From assembly GCA_021739805.1 (NCBI GenBank), contig JAIPBB010000067.1:1-18991 (forward strand): a stretch of 18,991 bases of DNA, read 5' to 3'. Positions 1 to 9,400 of this stretch are shown here, piece after piece. Source of the DNA: Saprospiraceae bacterium (GTDB lineage: Bacteria; Bacteroidota; Bacteroidia; Bacteroidales; JAIPBB01). The stretch's first letter is position 1; every line of letters starts with the position of its first letter. The notes under the pieces are model-generated. The model was not told the origin of the DNA. It saw nothing but the letters and a program-made list of their open reading frames with translations, and made no database searches. Both the position numbers and the translations under genes were made by a program.

Positions 1-435
<435 letters not shown>

Positions 436-469
436 GTTTTATATATATTTTAATTTGTGTTTAATTCAG

Positions 470-499
470 AAAAGCTCTTCGAAAGAAGGGCTTTTTTTT
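470..499 (+). terminator. Rho-independent terminator after gdhA, probably bidirectional
   Basis: A 9-bp stem (aagctcttc at 472-480, gaagggctt at 485-493, one G-T wobble) with a GAAA loop is followed by eight T's. Read on the minus strand, the same hairpin is followed by four T's. It could therefore also terminate the convergent gene ending at 532. Confidence 0.85.
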
Positions 500-531
500 G
501 TTTAATATTTAAGCTGACAATAATACTTAGT

Positions 532-2022
532 CTATTTTAGAATAATAAGTCTTTTTGAATAAGTATTATTGTTGCATAATAATCGAACGATATATACTCC
601 ATTTTCCAAATCAGCAAGCGTAATTAAGCTTTCTTGTGAATTTGTAATATCTTTTGTGTGAATTATCTTACCAGTAACATCAAGAATTTCTAAACTGATA
701 TCACCACCAATAATATTCGTACTGATAGTGAATTCTCCATAACTGGGATTAGGGAAAATTTCAAATCTTAAATCGCTGTTTATCTCATTAATTCCAACTC
801 CTATGATTGGATAACAAGATGATGTGTCTATACAAGTATTTTGCGTTACTTCAACCGAATAGTTGCCATCAACAGTAGGTTGGAATACAGAATTTGTAGC
901 ACCACTAATAACTGCATAATTATTATTGCAATCCAACCATTTAAAAGTTGCATTTGTAGCATTAGCAGTTAATGTTAATGCTGATGCATTTACTGATACA
1001 TCAACGGTGTCTATTGATAGATTAACTGTAATTATAGAATCACAACCAACAGCATTCTGAAGTGTATCAGAATAAGTACCTGAAGTTGTCCAAGTTTGTG
1101 TTCCACTTGGCGAAATATATTCAAAGCAGCTTGTAACAGTTTCAGTTCCGGTTGAGCTATTATTAATTGTCAAATCGAGTGTAATAATAGAATCACATCC
1201 CAAAGTTGTTTGTAAAGTATCTGAATAAATACCTGTAGAAGTATAAGTAACTCCTGATTGTGAATAATAGCTATCACAAATTATAACTGTGTCAGTTCCA
1301 CCAATAACAGTAGTACAAGAATTGAATAGATTATTAATCTCAGCAGGAGTTAATGCTCTATGCCAAATTCCAAAGTCATCTATTTTACCATTGAAATAAT
1401 TATTGGCTAGAGCTAAGTTCGATCCTATATAGAAAGGCATTGTAGCTGTAACTGTACCAGTATAACTGTAAGTATTTGTAGCCACTTGCACTCCATTTTT
1501 ATATAATTTCATAACGTAATTATCATAAACTCCAGTCCAATGTTCCCATGAATTAATTGTGCTAGATGACACCGCCCAAACCCATGCAGAACCTTGCTTA
1601 TTAGTACCCCAATTAACTGCATTTGAAGTGTTTATTTGCATAAAATGAACGAATTTACCTGACCCTCCTTGTCCAATAGTGAGTCCATGCCAATAGGGCA
1701 TACCAAAATCTGTATTAGATTTATTGACCCAAAAAGAAACAGTAAAGGATGAAGTATCACCCATTTGAAAAACTGGAGATGCTATTCCTAAATAATCATT
1801 AACACCATCAAAGTAGTAAGCTGAGTTAACATTATTATTCCTATCTGTTGTTAAAGTAGCTCCACTATTAGTTAAATGGTTAGCATTACCACTTAAATCA
1901 TTAGTGTTACCATTAAATGAATACCAGGCAGTCAAGTTCTGAGTTGGCACATAGCCAGGGAGTTGTGCATTAACAATCATTATTGTAAACATTAAAAAAC
2001 AGGCGGTCAATAAAGATTTCAT
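532..2022 (-). CDS. Secreted LamG-like protein with T9SS type A sorting domain
   Basis: The protein has 496 residues. Residues 1-19 are a signal peptide ending VNAQ. Residues about 28-237 resemble a concanavalin A/LamG jelly-roll, with LTAWYSFNGNTNDLSG near the start, YYFDGVNDYLGI, FTVSFWVN, and the closing signature KIDDFGIWHRALTPAEI. Two related repeats of about 45 residues follow (about 244-290 and 294-338), each ending SDTLQ..xGCDSIIT.xLSI. A short Ig-like segment covers about 341-405. Residues about 413-496 form a type A T9SS C-terminal domain (FEIFPNPSYGEF, then LEILDVTGKII, then LENGVYIVRL). It is predicted to be exported by Sec, then moved across the outer membrane by T9SS and attached or released there. 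LamG domains usually bind glycans or protein ligands, but no catalytic domain is visible, so an adhesin or ligand-binding role is only an inference. It is monocistronic, convergent with gdhA and divergent from the thioredoxin gene. Confidence 0.85.
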   Translation of the reverse strand: MKSLLTACFLMFTIMIVNAQLPGYVPTQNLTAWYSFNGNTNDLSGNANHLTNSGATLTTDRNNNVNSAYYFDGVNDYLGIASPVFQMGDTSSFTVSFWVNKSNTDFGMPYWHGLTIGQGGSGKFVHFMQINTSNAVNWGTNKQGSAWVWAVSSSTINSWEHWTGVYDNYVMKLYKNGVQVATNTYSYTGTVTATMPFYIGSNLALANNYFNGKIDDFGIWHRALTPAEINNLFNSCTTVIGGTDTVIICDSYYSQSGVTYTSTGIYSDTLQTTLGCDSIITLDLTINNSSTGTETVTSCFEYISPSGTQTWTTSGTYSDTLQNAVGCDSIITVNLSIDTVDVSVNASALTLTANATNATFKWLDCNNNYAVISGATNSVFQPTVDGNYSVEVTQNTCIDTSSCYPIIGVGINEINSDLRFEIFPNPSYGEFTISTNIIGGDISLEILDVTGKIIHTKDITNSQESLITLADLENGVYIVRLLCNNNTYSKRLIILK

Positions 2023-2048
2023 AATTATAATAGTTTAAGGTTAGCTTC

Positions 2049-2056
2049 CAAAGATA
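2049..2056 (-). promoter_or_regulatory. Candidate -7 promoter element of the LamG gene
   Basis: Read on the minus strand, this is TATCTTTG, which matches the Bacteroidota -7 consensus TAnnTTTG and lies 26 nt upstream of the ATG at 2022. No convincing -33 element at standard spacing was found. The element overlaps the 9-bp-arm palindrome at 2050-2068. Confidence 0.45.
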
Positions 2057-2068
2057 ATAATTATCTTT
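2050..2068. promoter_or_regulatory. Perfect palindrome over the LamG gene promoter
   Basis: The sequence aaagataat, a single a, then attatcttt is a perfect inverted repeat with 9-bp arms. It overlaps the candidate -7 element at 2049-2056. The position fits an operator for a dimeric repressor, but AT-rich palindromes also arise by chance. Confidence 0.3.
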
Positions 2069-2103
2069 AATTTAGAAAAACAAAATTTCTCAAATCTAAG
2101 AAT

Positions 2104-2150
2104 CAGACTTCGGACTTTAAGGTATCAAGTTTAAGGTACAAGGATTAAGG
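2104..2150. repeat. Degenerate 7-bp tandem repeat in intergenic spacer
   Basis: The spacer reads in exact 7-base steps. Units tttaagg, tatcaag, tttaagg, tacaagg and attaagg fill 2116-2150. Units cagactt and cggactt precede them at 2104-2117, overlapping by two bases. No ORF uses the region. The spacer 2023-2425 otherwise contains the promoters at its two ends, a small hairpin (2188-2194 with 2209-2215) and a second heptamer cluster. Confidence 0.6.
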
Positions 2151-2226
2151 TTGCATGCCGATTACCGTGGAAGCGAAGTCCAGACGGATTCATAAAATCA
2201 CAAGTTCGTATGAATGGATCCCAACT

Positions 2227-2293
2227 GATTACCGATTACTTTCTTCTCCTTCTCCTTAGCCTTTTGCATTCTGATTACTAATTACCGATTACT
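2227..2293. repeat. Two clusters of GATTACC/GATTACT heptamers
   Basis: Units gattacc and gattact sit side by side at 2227-2240. Units gattact, aattacc and gattact sit at 2273-2293. Pyrimidine-rich sequence (2241-2262) lies between them. The 7-bp step is the same as in 2104-2150, although the words differ. No coding potential was seen. Confidence 0.55.
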
Positions 2294-2403
2294 GCCTTCT
2301 TCTTAGCCTAATTTCAACCATACTACCAACCACGTTTAACAATTCTTAACATATCTAATTAAACCCTTTCTTAATTTCACAGTCTTAGCATCCGATATTT
2401 TTT

Positions 2404-2411
2404 TATTTTTG
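2404..2411 (+). promoter_or_regulatory. Candidate -7 promoter element of the thioredoxin-fold gene
   Basis: TATTTTTG matches TAnnTTTG and lies 14 nt upstream of the ATG at 2426. That would give a leader of roughly 8-10 nt for that start, or about 27 nt for the alternative ATG at 2444. No clear -33 element is visible. Confidence 0.4.
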
Positions 2412-2425
2412 CGATTAGTTTAAAA

Positions 2426-3883
2426 ATGATTAAAATTATAGATATGATACAGAGATTCTCAGTTAAATTAATTTTAATAGCAATTTTCATCTTTACAATA
2501 AGCAATACTTTTTCCCAGGATAAAGGCTACGAAATTAAAGTTAAGATTAAAAATTCCAGTGATACAATAATGTATCTGGTAAATTATTATGCTGACAAGC
2601 AATATATTCAAGATACTGCTGATATTGATGCTAAAGGATTTGCAACTTTCAAAGGTAAAGAAGCATTAGAAGGTGGTATTTATTTAGCTGTTAGGCAAAG
2701 TAGAAAATATTTTGAATTTCTGGTTGATAAAGAGCAGCATATTACCTTTGAAACTGACACAGTGGATATGGTCAAAAACATGAAAATCAAAGGATCTCCT
2801 GAGAATAAATTGTTTTTTGAATATCTTAATTTTCTAACAACAAAGACAAATGAAAGTACTGAATTAACTGAATTAAAACAATCCATTAAAAACAATGAGG
2901 ATTCAATAAAAATGATACAGGAGAAACTTGATAATATTAATAAAGATGTACAAAATTACAAACTCGATTTCATTTCAAAACACCCTGATTTATTCATGTC
3001 TAAGATATTTTTAGCATCCAAAGAACCTGAAATTCCGGAAGCTCCTAAACCTCCTGAAGGACAAGAAAAAGATTCACTATATATTCAAAAATTTCAATAT
3101 AACTATTTCAAAAATCATTATTGGGATGGTTTTGATTTTTCTGATGACAGATTACTTAGAACCCCAATTTTCCATTATAAGCTAAAACGCTATTGGAATA
3201 CCACACTTTTACAACATCCTGACACTTTAATAAAAGAGGCTGATTGGATGATTGCCCAAACAAAAGGAAATAAAGAAACATTTAAATATGTTATCTGGTA
3301 CACAACATATCAGTCAGAAACATCTTCAATTATGGGCATTGATAAAGTTTTTGTCCATTTGGTCGAAACTTATTATATGACAGGGAAAGCCCATTGGATA
3401 AACGAAAAAGTCTTGGAAAACATTACAAAGAGTGCTATGAAATTAAAAAAACTTCTTATTGGAGTAAAAGCTCCTGATCTTTTAATGATGGATACTTTAG
3501 GGAGATTTGTACCTCTTCATGGCGTCAAAGCAAAATTTACAGTATTATATTTTTGGGACACTGACTGTGGGCATTGCAAAAAGGAAACACCACTACTCAA
3601 TGAATTCTATAAAAATTATAAGGATAAAGGTGTCGAAGTTTATTCTGTAGCTACTGATAAGAATGTTAAAAGATGGACAAAGTTCGTTAATGATAATGAA
3701 TTGCACTGGCTTAATGTTTATGATGGTAAAAATTGGACAAACTATAAAGAAATTTACGATGTTATTGCAACCCCCGTACTTTATCTACTGGATAAAGACA
3801 AAATCATTCTCGCTAAAAAACTAAGTGTTGAACAATTGCAAGATTTTGTTGATAGGGAACTGGAAAAGGAAAAGGCGGAGTAG
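2426..3883 (+). CDS. Exported TlpA/AhpC-TSA-like thiol-disulfide oxidoreductase with DUF4369-like N-terminus
   Basis: The protein has 485 residues. A hydrophobic signal segment (about 12-29) ends TFSQ. Residues about 33-125 form a beta-rich region like DUF4369, which commonly precedes thioredoxin domains in Bacteroidota. Residues about 135-170 are charged and helical, probably coiled-coil. Residues about 345-480 are a thioredoxin fold with VLYFWDTDCGHCKKETP (catalytic pair C381 and C384) and the cis-proline region VIATP (P450). The CGHC motif resembles protein disulfide isomerase more than classical TlpA. The predicted role is periplasmic or cell-envelope thiol redox exchange, with substrate unknown. 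An in-frame ATG at 2444 would give a shorter signal peptide with the same hydrophobic core, and neither start has a Shine-Dalgarno sequence. The gene stands alone, convergent with the symporter gene. Confidence 0.88.
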   Translation: MIKIIDMIQRFSVKLILIAIFIFTISNTFSQDKGYEIKVKIKNSSDTIMYLVNYYADKQYIQDTADIDAKGFATFKGKEALEGGIYLAVRQSRKYFEFLVDKEQHITFETDTVDMVKNMKIKGSPENKLFFEYLNFLTTKTNESTELTELKQSIKNNEDSIKMIQEKLDNINKDVQNYKLDFISKHPDLFMSKIFLASKEPEIPEAPKPPEGQEKDSLYIQKFQYNYFKNHYWDGFDFSDDRLLRTPIFHYKLKRYWNTTLLQHPDTLIKEADWMIAQTKGNKETFKYVIWYTTYQSETSSIMGIDKVFVHLVETYYMTGKAHWINEKVLENITKSAMKLKKLLIGVKAPDLLMMDTLGRFVPLHGVKAKFTVLYFWDTDCGHCKKETPLLNEFYKNYKDKGVEVYSVATDKNVKRWTKFVNDNELHWLNVYDGKNWTNYKEIYDVIATPVLYLLDKDKIILAKKLSVEQLQDFVDRELEKEKAE

Positions 3884-3890
3884 GATGAAG

Positions 3891-3967
3891 GATTCTGTAT
3901 TCGATATTCGGTATTTTCAATTGACGATTGAAAAAGTAAAACGAGAAACGAGCAACTTGAAACTTTT
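3891..3967. repeat. Two degenerate 7-bp tandem arrays flanking a hairpin
   Basis: Heptamers gattctg, tattcga, tattcgg and tattttc fill 3891-3918. Heptamers aacgaga, aacgagc, aacttga and aactttt fill 3940-3967. Between them, ttttcaat (3914-3921) and attgaaaa (3927-3934) form a perfect 8-bp stem with a TGACG loop. The second array uses the same unit as 17351-17385. The region lies between two convergent genes, and the hairpin may act as a weak terminator. No standard U-tract follows it. Confidence 0.6.
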
Positions 3968-3997
3968 GCTCTGAACGTCAAATTGTAAAACCCGAAA

Positions 3998-5662
3998 TTA
4001 CTTATACTTCTTAATCTCCCCACTCTTAATTCTTGCAAAATAAGATTTCAAATCTCGTTTAACTTCTGGAGCAAGAATTATTAATCCCATAATATTCGGG
4101 AAAGCCATACAAAGAATCATCATATCAGAAAAGTCAACAACTGATTCCATATTTGAGCAGGTTCCGATTATTACAAAAGCTAGAAAAATTAATCTGTAAA
4201 CAGTGTTTGCGATTTTTCTGTTTCCAAATAATTTTTCAAATGCTTTACCAAAAAGAAAATCAAAGCCTTTCAATCCATAATACGACCAGGATATCATTGT
4301 AGAAAAAGCGAATAATAAAACTGCCAATGTTAAAACATAAGGAAACCATGAAATGATGCTTCCAAAAGCGGCTGATGTGAGTTGAACTCCGGCTGCACTA
4401 CTTGTATCACCCGAAAAACTAGTATATTGACCTGTTATAACAATAACAAGAGCAGTCATTGTACAAATCACAACCGTATCAATAAATGGTTCCAGCAAGG
4501 CAACAATACCTTCAGAAATTGGTTCATCGGTTTTAACTGCAGAATGTGCAATAGCAGCAGACCCAACACCTGCTTCATTTGAAAATGCAGCTCTTCGGAA
4601 ACCCATAATTAAAACTCCAATTATTCCACCTTTTATTGCACCAGGAGCAAAAGCACCATAATATATAAGACTAAATGCATGCCCAAGTTGTTTATATGAT
4701 ATAATAATTATTACCAAAGCAGCAACAACATAAAGAATTGCCATAAATGGAACAATTTTATCAGTCACTCTGGCAATACTTTTTATGCCTCCAATAATAA
4801 CAACTCCTACAAGAATAGCGATTACCAAACCAAACCATAATCCTTGTCCTTCGAGGCTAGGAAACATATTTGTCATTTGCATAAATGCCTGATTTGCCTG
4901 AAACATATTTCCACCACCAAATGAAGCACCTATAACAAGAATCGCAAATATAACGGCTAATACTGCTCCAAATCCTCCCATTTTGTATTTCTTCAATCCT
5001 TTGCTTAGATAATACATTGGGCCACCTGAAACTACCCCATCTTTATCAATATTACGGTATTTTACTCCAAGAGTACACTCAACAAACTTTGATGACATTC
5101 CCAGCAATCCTGCAATTATCATCCAGAAAGTTGCTCCCGGTCCACCTAAGGCGATTGCAATAGCAACTCCGGCTATGTTTCCAAGTCCAACTGTTGCTGA
5201 CAAAGCTGTTGACAATGCCTGAAAATGCGAAACTTCTCCTTTATCGTCAGGTTTATCAAATTTTCCTCTTATCAAAGCAATTGCATGACTAAAACCCTTA
5301 ATATTTATAAACTTCATAAATATTGTAAAGAACAAAGCACCTAAAATTAACCAGACAACTATAAAAGGAATTGGAGATGTCAATGGATTACCTTTGTTAT
5401 CTAGCATAGGTTTTCCATCTTCATTATAAATCACAGGATCATAAATGCCTGATTTGCTAAACGGATCTAAAAAAAGCACACTTCCTAATCCATTAACAAT
5501 TGGTACAAAAGCATCATTTATCCTGGTTCCAAGACCTTTTTCCTCTTGTGCATCAACTTTTGTGGAATCTATCTGGATTGGATTTGTTTGTGAAAATGCT
5601 GTGTTAAATATTACTAATGAAAGAGTGAAAACTGTTAAAAACTTAAAGAATGATTTTCGCAT
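3998..5662 (-). CDS. Alanine/glycine:cation symporter (AGCS family)
   Basis: The protein has 554 residues. It contains the AGCS signature segments [20 protein letters not shown] (about 155-174), [26 protein letters not shown], and [20 protein letters not shown] (about 360-379), with about ten hydrophobic membrane segments from residue 98 onward. The family moves alanine or glycine into the cell with Na+ (or H+) across the inner membrane. The N-terminus is unusual for a transporter. Residues 1-25 look like a cleavable signal peptide ending AFSQ, followed by a hydrophilic stretch of about 70 residues before the first transporter helix. Related Bacteroidota symporters share part of this extension, so it is unlikely to be a start-site error. 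The gene is monocistronic, with a -7 element 47 nt upstream. Confidence 0.92.
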   Translation of the reverse strand: MRKSFFKFLTVFTLSLVIFNTAFSQTNPIQIDSTKVDAQEEKGLGTRINDAFVPIVNGLGSVLFLDPFSKSGIYDPVIYNEDGKPMLDNKGNPLTSPIPFIVVWLILGALFFTIFMKFINIKGFSHAIALIRGKFDKPDDKGEVSHFQALSTALSATVGLGNIAGVAIAIALGGPGATFWMIIAGLLGMSSKFVECTLGVKYRNIDKDGVVSGGPMYYLSKGLKKYKMGGFGAVLAVIFAILVIGASFGGGNMFQANQAFMQMTNMFPSLEGQGLWFGLVIAILVGVVIIGGIKSIARVTDKIVPFMAILYVVAALVIIIISYKQLGHAFSLIYYGAFAPGAIKGGIIGVLIMGFRRAAFSNEAGVGSAAIAHSAVKTDEPISEGIVALLEPFIDTVVICTMTALVIVITGQYTSFSGDTSSAAGVQLTSAAFGSIISWFPYVLTLAVLLFAFSTMISWSYYGLKGFDFLFGKAFEKLFGNRKIANTVYRLIFLAFVIIGTCSNMESVVDFSDMMILCMAFPNIMGLIILAPEVKRDLKSYFARIKSGEIKKYK

Positions 5663-5709
5663 AATAATAAAGAATGAATTTGATTATTAGAAATTGACAA
5701 GCAATAATA

Positions 5710-5717
5710 CAAAATTA
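5710..5717 (-). promoter_or_regulatory. Candidate -7 promoter element of the symporter gene
   Basis: On the minus strand this reads TAATTTTG, a full TAnnTTTG match, 47 nt upstream of the ATG at 5662. No -33 element is evident. Confidence 0.4.
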
Positions 5718-5765
5718 AAATTCAATATCTAAATCATAGCATGAAAATCTAAAATAAAAACAAAT

Positions 5766-5834
5766 GAAAGTGATATAAAAACTTTATCTTAAATGTGTTA
5801 AGAAACAAAGATAAAACAATTAAACATCACTTTC
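5766..5834. repeat. Nested inverted repeats just upstream of the transposase remnant
   Basis: The outer arms are gaaagtgat (5766-5774) and atcactttc (5826-5834). The inner arms are tttatctt (5783-5790) and aagataaa (5808-5815). All are perfect. The structure ends three bases before the ATG of the transposase remnant at 5838. It could be a leftover of the element's left end or a translation-masking hairpin. It does not look like a typical IS1380 terminal repeat. Confidence 0.4.
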
Positions 5835-5837
5835 GAG

Positions 5838-6247
5838 ATGAAATTTATAAAAAAAATATTGAATGGCAAAGCAGAAGTTATTAAATCTTCATTTACTGGC
5901 AGTAATCTAACTCGCTATTCGGGCTTATACCTTGTAGCAAAATATTTGAATCGACAAGGCATTATCAAGATTAGCAGTAAGCATTTCCAAGCAAACGGTA
6001 TAATGCCACTAAATTTAGTGTCAATCAGATTTTATTTTCAGTAGTACTAGCCTCAATGAGTGAAATAAATCAAATGAGCAAGATTTCAATGTTTACAGAT
6101 GATGGATTGGTTTGTTCTCTATTGAAGCTTTCCCAAGGAATAAATATAAATGCAATCTCAAACGGATTGAAAAATCTTAATGCAACTGAACATCATTATT
6201 ACAAGAAAGACTGGAAAGAGCTTGATAGGTTTGTATCAGCAGCATAA
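5838..6247 (+). pseudogene. IS1380-like transposase remnant, frameshifted and lacking its catalytic part
   Basis: Two overlapping reading frames make one N-terminal transposase region. Frame 3 from 5838 encodes IKSSFTGSNLTRYSGLYLVA, then KYLNRQGIIK. The frame then shifts by one base near 5995-6005, and frame 2 continues ATKFSVNQILFSVVLASMSE, then MSKISMFTDDGLVCSLLKL, then ININAISNGLKNL. This order resembles the start of Bacteroidota IS1380-family (DDE group 1) transposases. The reading ends at 6247 after about 135 residues, while the full enzymes are over 400 residues, so the DDE catalytic region is missing. No clear terminal inverted repeats or target-site duplication were found. It is interpreted as a decayed, non-mobile insertion sequence. 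The family name comes from recalled similarity and has not been checked by a search. Confidence 0.6.
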
Positions 6248-6403
6248 CACAAAAAGAGAAACCAGGAAGTTAACATAATTTCATGGAATAATTTACCATA
6301 ATGGTAAAAATTATGAGTATAATTTGATAATAATAAGTGCTTGATTACTATTAACATAAGAAATACTTCTATTATTTAAAGTATTAAAAAAGTTTAGGGT
6401 GTT

Positions 6404-6437
6404 TAAAAAAAACCATCAGCCAGCTGGCTGATGGTTT
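6404..6437 (-). terminator. Perfect palindromic terminator of the protease operon
   Basis: The sequence aaaccatcagccag (6410-6423) is followed directly by its exact reverse complement (6424-6437). Read on the minus strand, the hairpin begins 20 bases past the stop at 6458 and is followed by eight to nine T's (the A run at 6404-6412). It is a strong intrinsic terminator for the C25 and M4 protease operon. The rest of 6248-6403 is AT-rich with nothing recognisable. Confidence 0.9.
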
Positions 6438-6457
6438 ATAATCTAAATTATATTTTT

Positions 6458-9400
6458 TTAATAGTAAATCAATTTCCTTGTGCTTAAACCTTTTTCTGTT
6501 GAAATGCTTATTAAATAAACACCTTTTGCATATCCCTTAAGTGATATTTGATTTTGGTAATTTCCATTAATAAGATTAGGCGTTTCAGACCATAAACATT
6601 GTCCTAAGGTATTTAGTAGTTTAATTTCAACATTTGAATTATCATCTGTTGTAAACTGAATATTTACATTGCCATTTGTTGGATTTGGGAAAATTGAAAT
6701 ATCATTAATTCCTGAAATTTCTTTTATTGATGCTGCTACAATATTAATTTGTTTAGTGATTGAATCAACACCACAACCGTTATAAGCAACTAATTTTACA
6801 TTTTGAATTCCATTGTTGGCAAATGTATGAGTTGGTTTGTTAAGAGTTGAAGTTATACCATCACCAAAGTCCCAAAACACGCTGTCTTCAAAAGCTGCTG
6901 TGTTTGTAAACTCAATTGTTGGGTCAAGGTTTTGATTAAATGTGAAATTGGATATTGGATCTAAATTATCACTGACTATAACATTTACCGGGATTCTTGC
7001 ACTTTTACAAGATTCTTCCATTAATACCCAATCGTAAAAATAATAATAGTATCCTGTTGGACTTGTGCCTGCACTGCTTTCTTTAATGCTAAGAATATTT
7101 GGAGTTGTATAAGGATAGTTTAAATTATTTCCAACATTATTTCTATATAAATTTGAATTTGATGCCGCAGCCAGTTGTAAATCAGTTCCAACAGGAATAT
7201 CGAAGTCTAATTCAACTATTGACGTTCCGTTTGGAATATAAACAGTTTTTGATTGCAAAACTGCACCTGATGAAGTTCTAAGAGATATTGTTCTATTCTT
7301 AGCACCCGAAGCATAAACTTTCACTGACTTTAATTTTATTTCTTTATAACAATCAAATATTAAATAATGCTCAGAATTTAAGTATCCCCCACCTCCGCTA
7401 TTATCTGATTTTCCTGCAGATTTTGGTAATCCACCTAAATTATTTTCAACATAATAAGTCGCAGAACCCGGGGATGTAATAACAGGAGTAACATAAGTTT
7501 CACCTGTGTCAAGTAATGTTCCGCCAACCAATGAATCAAACCAACATATAGTTCCCTGACCTACTATGGAAGCTTCAAGTGTAACAACACCTGTTCCGCA
7601 TCTTCCGGCAAGTTGAACTGTTGGCAAAAGCGGTTTATTGATTGTAACTAAACCCATCATTAAAATCGAGTCGGAACCAAAAGCATTAGTGGTAATAAGT
7701 TTTATATTGTAAGTTCCATTAGCAGTGTAATTGTGTGTCGGATGTTGCAGGTTTGAAAAATTACCATCACCAAAATCCCATGTCCAGTTAGATGGTCCAT
7801 TAGATGAAAGGTCGGTGAAATCAATAATTCCAATACAGCTTACAGTATCTGATACTTTAAAATTTGCGGATGGTGCTGTATTTGGCATATTACAAACCCA
7901 ATCAAGTTCAAAACCTGCCATTGTTAATCCCTGGTCAGTAGTTTGTCTGATTGTTATTGAGCCTCCTGTTGAATTAATAACTCCATTATTAGGAAGGGAA
8001 GTTCCGTCGTAAGAGCCTATTAATGTGCTTGAAGTACTGGAACCATCATAAATTTTAAGGTAATCATATCCACTTTCAAAAGTGAAAGAATTAAAAGATA
8101 AAGTCACAGATGAAGCTCCAAATGGGCTGATTGTTACCGAACCATCAGTATTATTGGAATAATCACTATCGCCACCATCATCAAGCAAACGACCTGAACA
8201 GGCAGTAATTAATTCGTTTCCACTCGCAGGAACGAAATATTTACAATATTGGGCTATACTAATATTTTGAGAGTAAGAATGGCTACCATTTGGTCCATTT
8301 ACAGTTAAAGTTATTGTTTTTGTACCACTGGTTGAATGAGTAACAGCATGTGGTCCAATTGTATTTGCAGTTGAAGGACTAGCATTAGCACCAAAGGACC
8401 ATATATAAGTTGTAATAGTTCCTGATGCTGCATTCGTAAATGTAACACTATCTCCAATACAGAATTTACTAAGACCAATTGAAAATTTTGATTTTGGACA
8501 TCCCCCTAAAATAGTAATCGTATCAACTAAAGGCTTTTTATTTATTTTTGAAATAGTAAGCAATCCAAAACTACCTGAAACAGGCTGGAAAGTAATAGTT
8601 CCGCTTCCATTTACCAGTTGAACAGAACCTACCAGCTCATCTTCAATAACCAATGTTGCAAGACCATTTAAAATATTACAATTACTTATTGTTAAAGTTG
8701 AGTCAACTCCACAATTTACACTTGATGTGTGAGTTGCAGTAATTGGCACAGGATAAGCAGTCCACATTTTCATTGCAGGGTCGCCGAAATAATTTAATAA
8801 TTCACTTGTGTAGCGATGTGCTCCCCAGGTTTCGGTCATTCTTATAAGTCCTTGATTTCTAACAAATCCTAAAGCAGTAATATTCATGTGAGATGTTAGT
8901 GTTGGGTTGTTAACTCCACCACTTCCTGTAAAGTTAGGTATCAGACCCGGGTTTGCCCAAATTGCATCAATTAGTCCAAGTGAAAGTCCGTCATTGTAAC
9001 CACTTAAACTAACTTCGCCATGACCAAAAATTCCTGCTGCTCCTCCATTTGCTTTACGTAAGAAACATTCTGAAAAACACTCAGCTTCCAGAAATTTTCC
9101 TGTTAAACAATTAATGCTGAAAACAATGGGAGTTTTATTACCATTAACCAAGGCATTAATATTTGTATTGCTATATGCCGGATCACCCCAGCCATTTTCG
9201 TAACCATGATCACGATGAAGAACATATAACAAACCGTCATTTATGCCGGAATTAATATCAGATGCATTTCCTGTCCATGGGAATGTTGGCTTTTTTAAGT
9301 AATTAGGTAAAGGTTCTCCTGCTGAGTAATTACCGTTGTTCCAATTTGTTGGATTTACATTATTTTCAGTGTAATAAACTCTTTCAATATTAAAATTCTG

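Noticed and set aside
4382..4582. Plus-strand ORF within the symporter gene
   Set aside because: It is antisense to conserved AGCS motifs and has a Cys/Asn/Thr-rich composition typical of a shadow frame.
5445..5690. Plus-strand ORF over the symporter start
   Set aside because: It overlaps the signal peptide and N-terminal extension of the symporter in antisense, without a promoter of its own.
5838..6247. Two intact small genes rather than a pseudogene
   Set aside because: The joined frames form one continuous transposase-like sequence across a single-base shift, which is more economical than two separate small proteins.
7731..8012. Plus-strand ORF within the C25 protease tail
   Set aside because: It is antisense to the CUB/PKD region, with no promoter, family resemblance or independent support.
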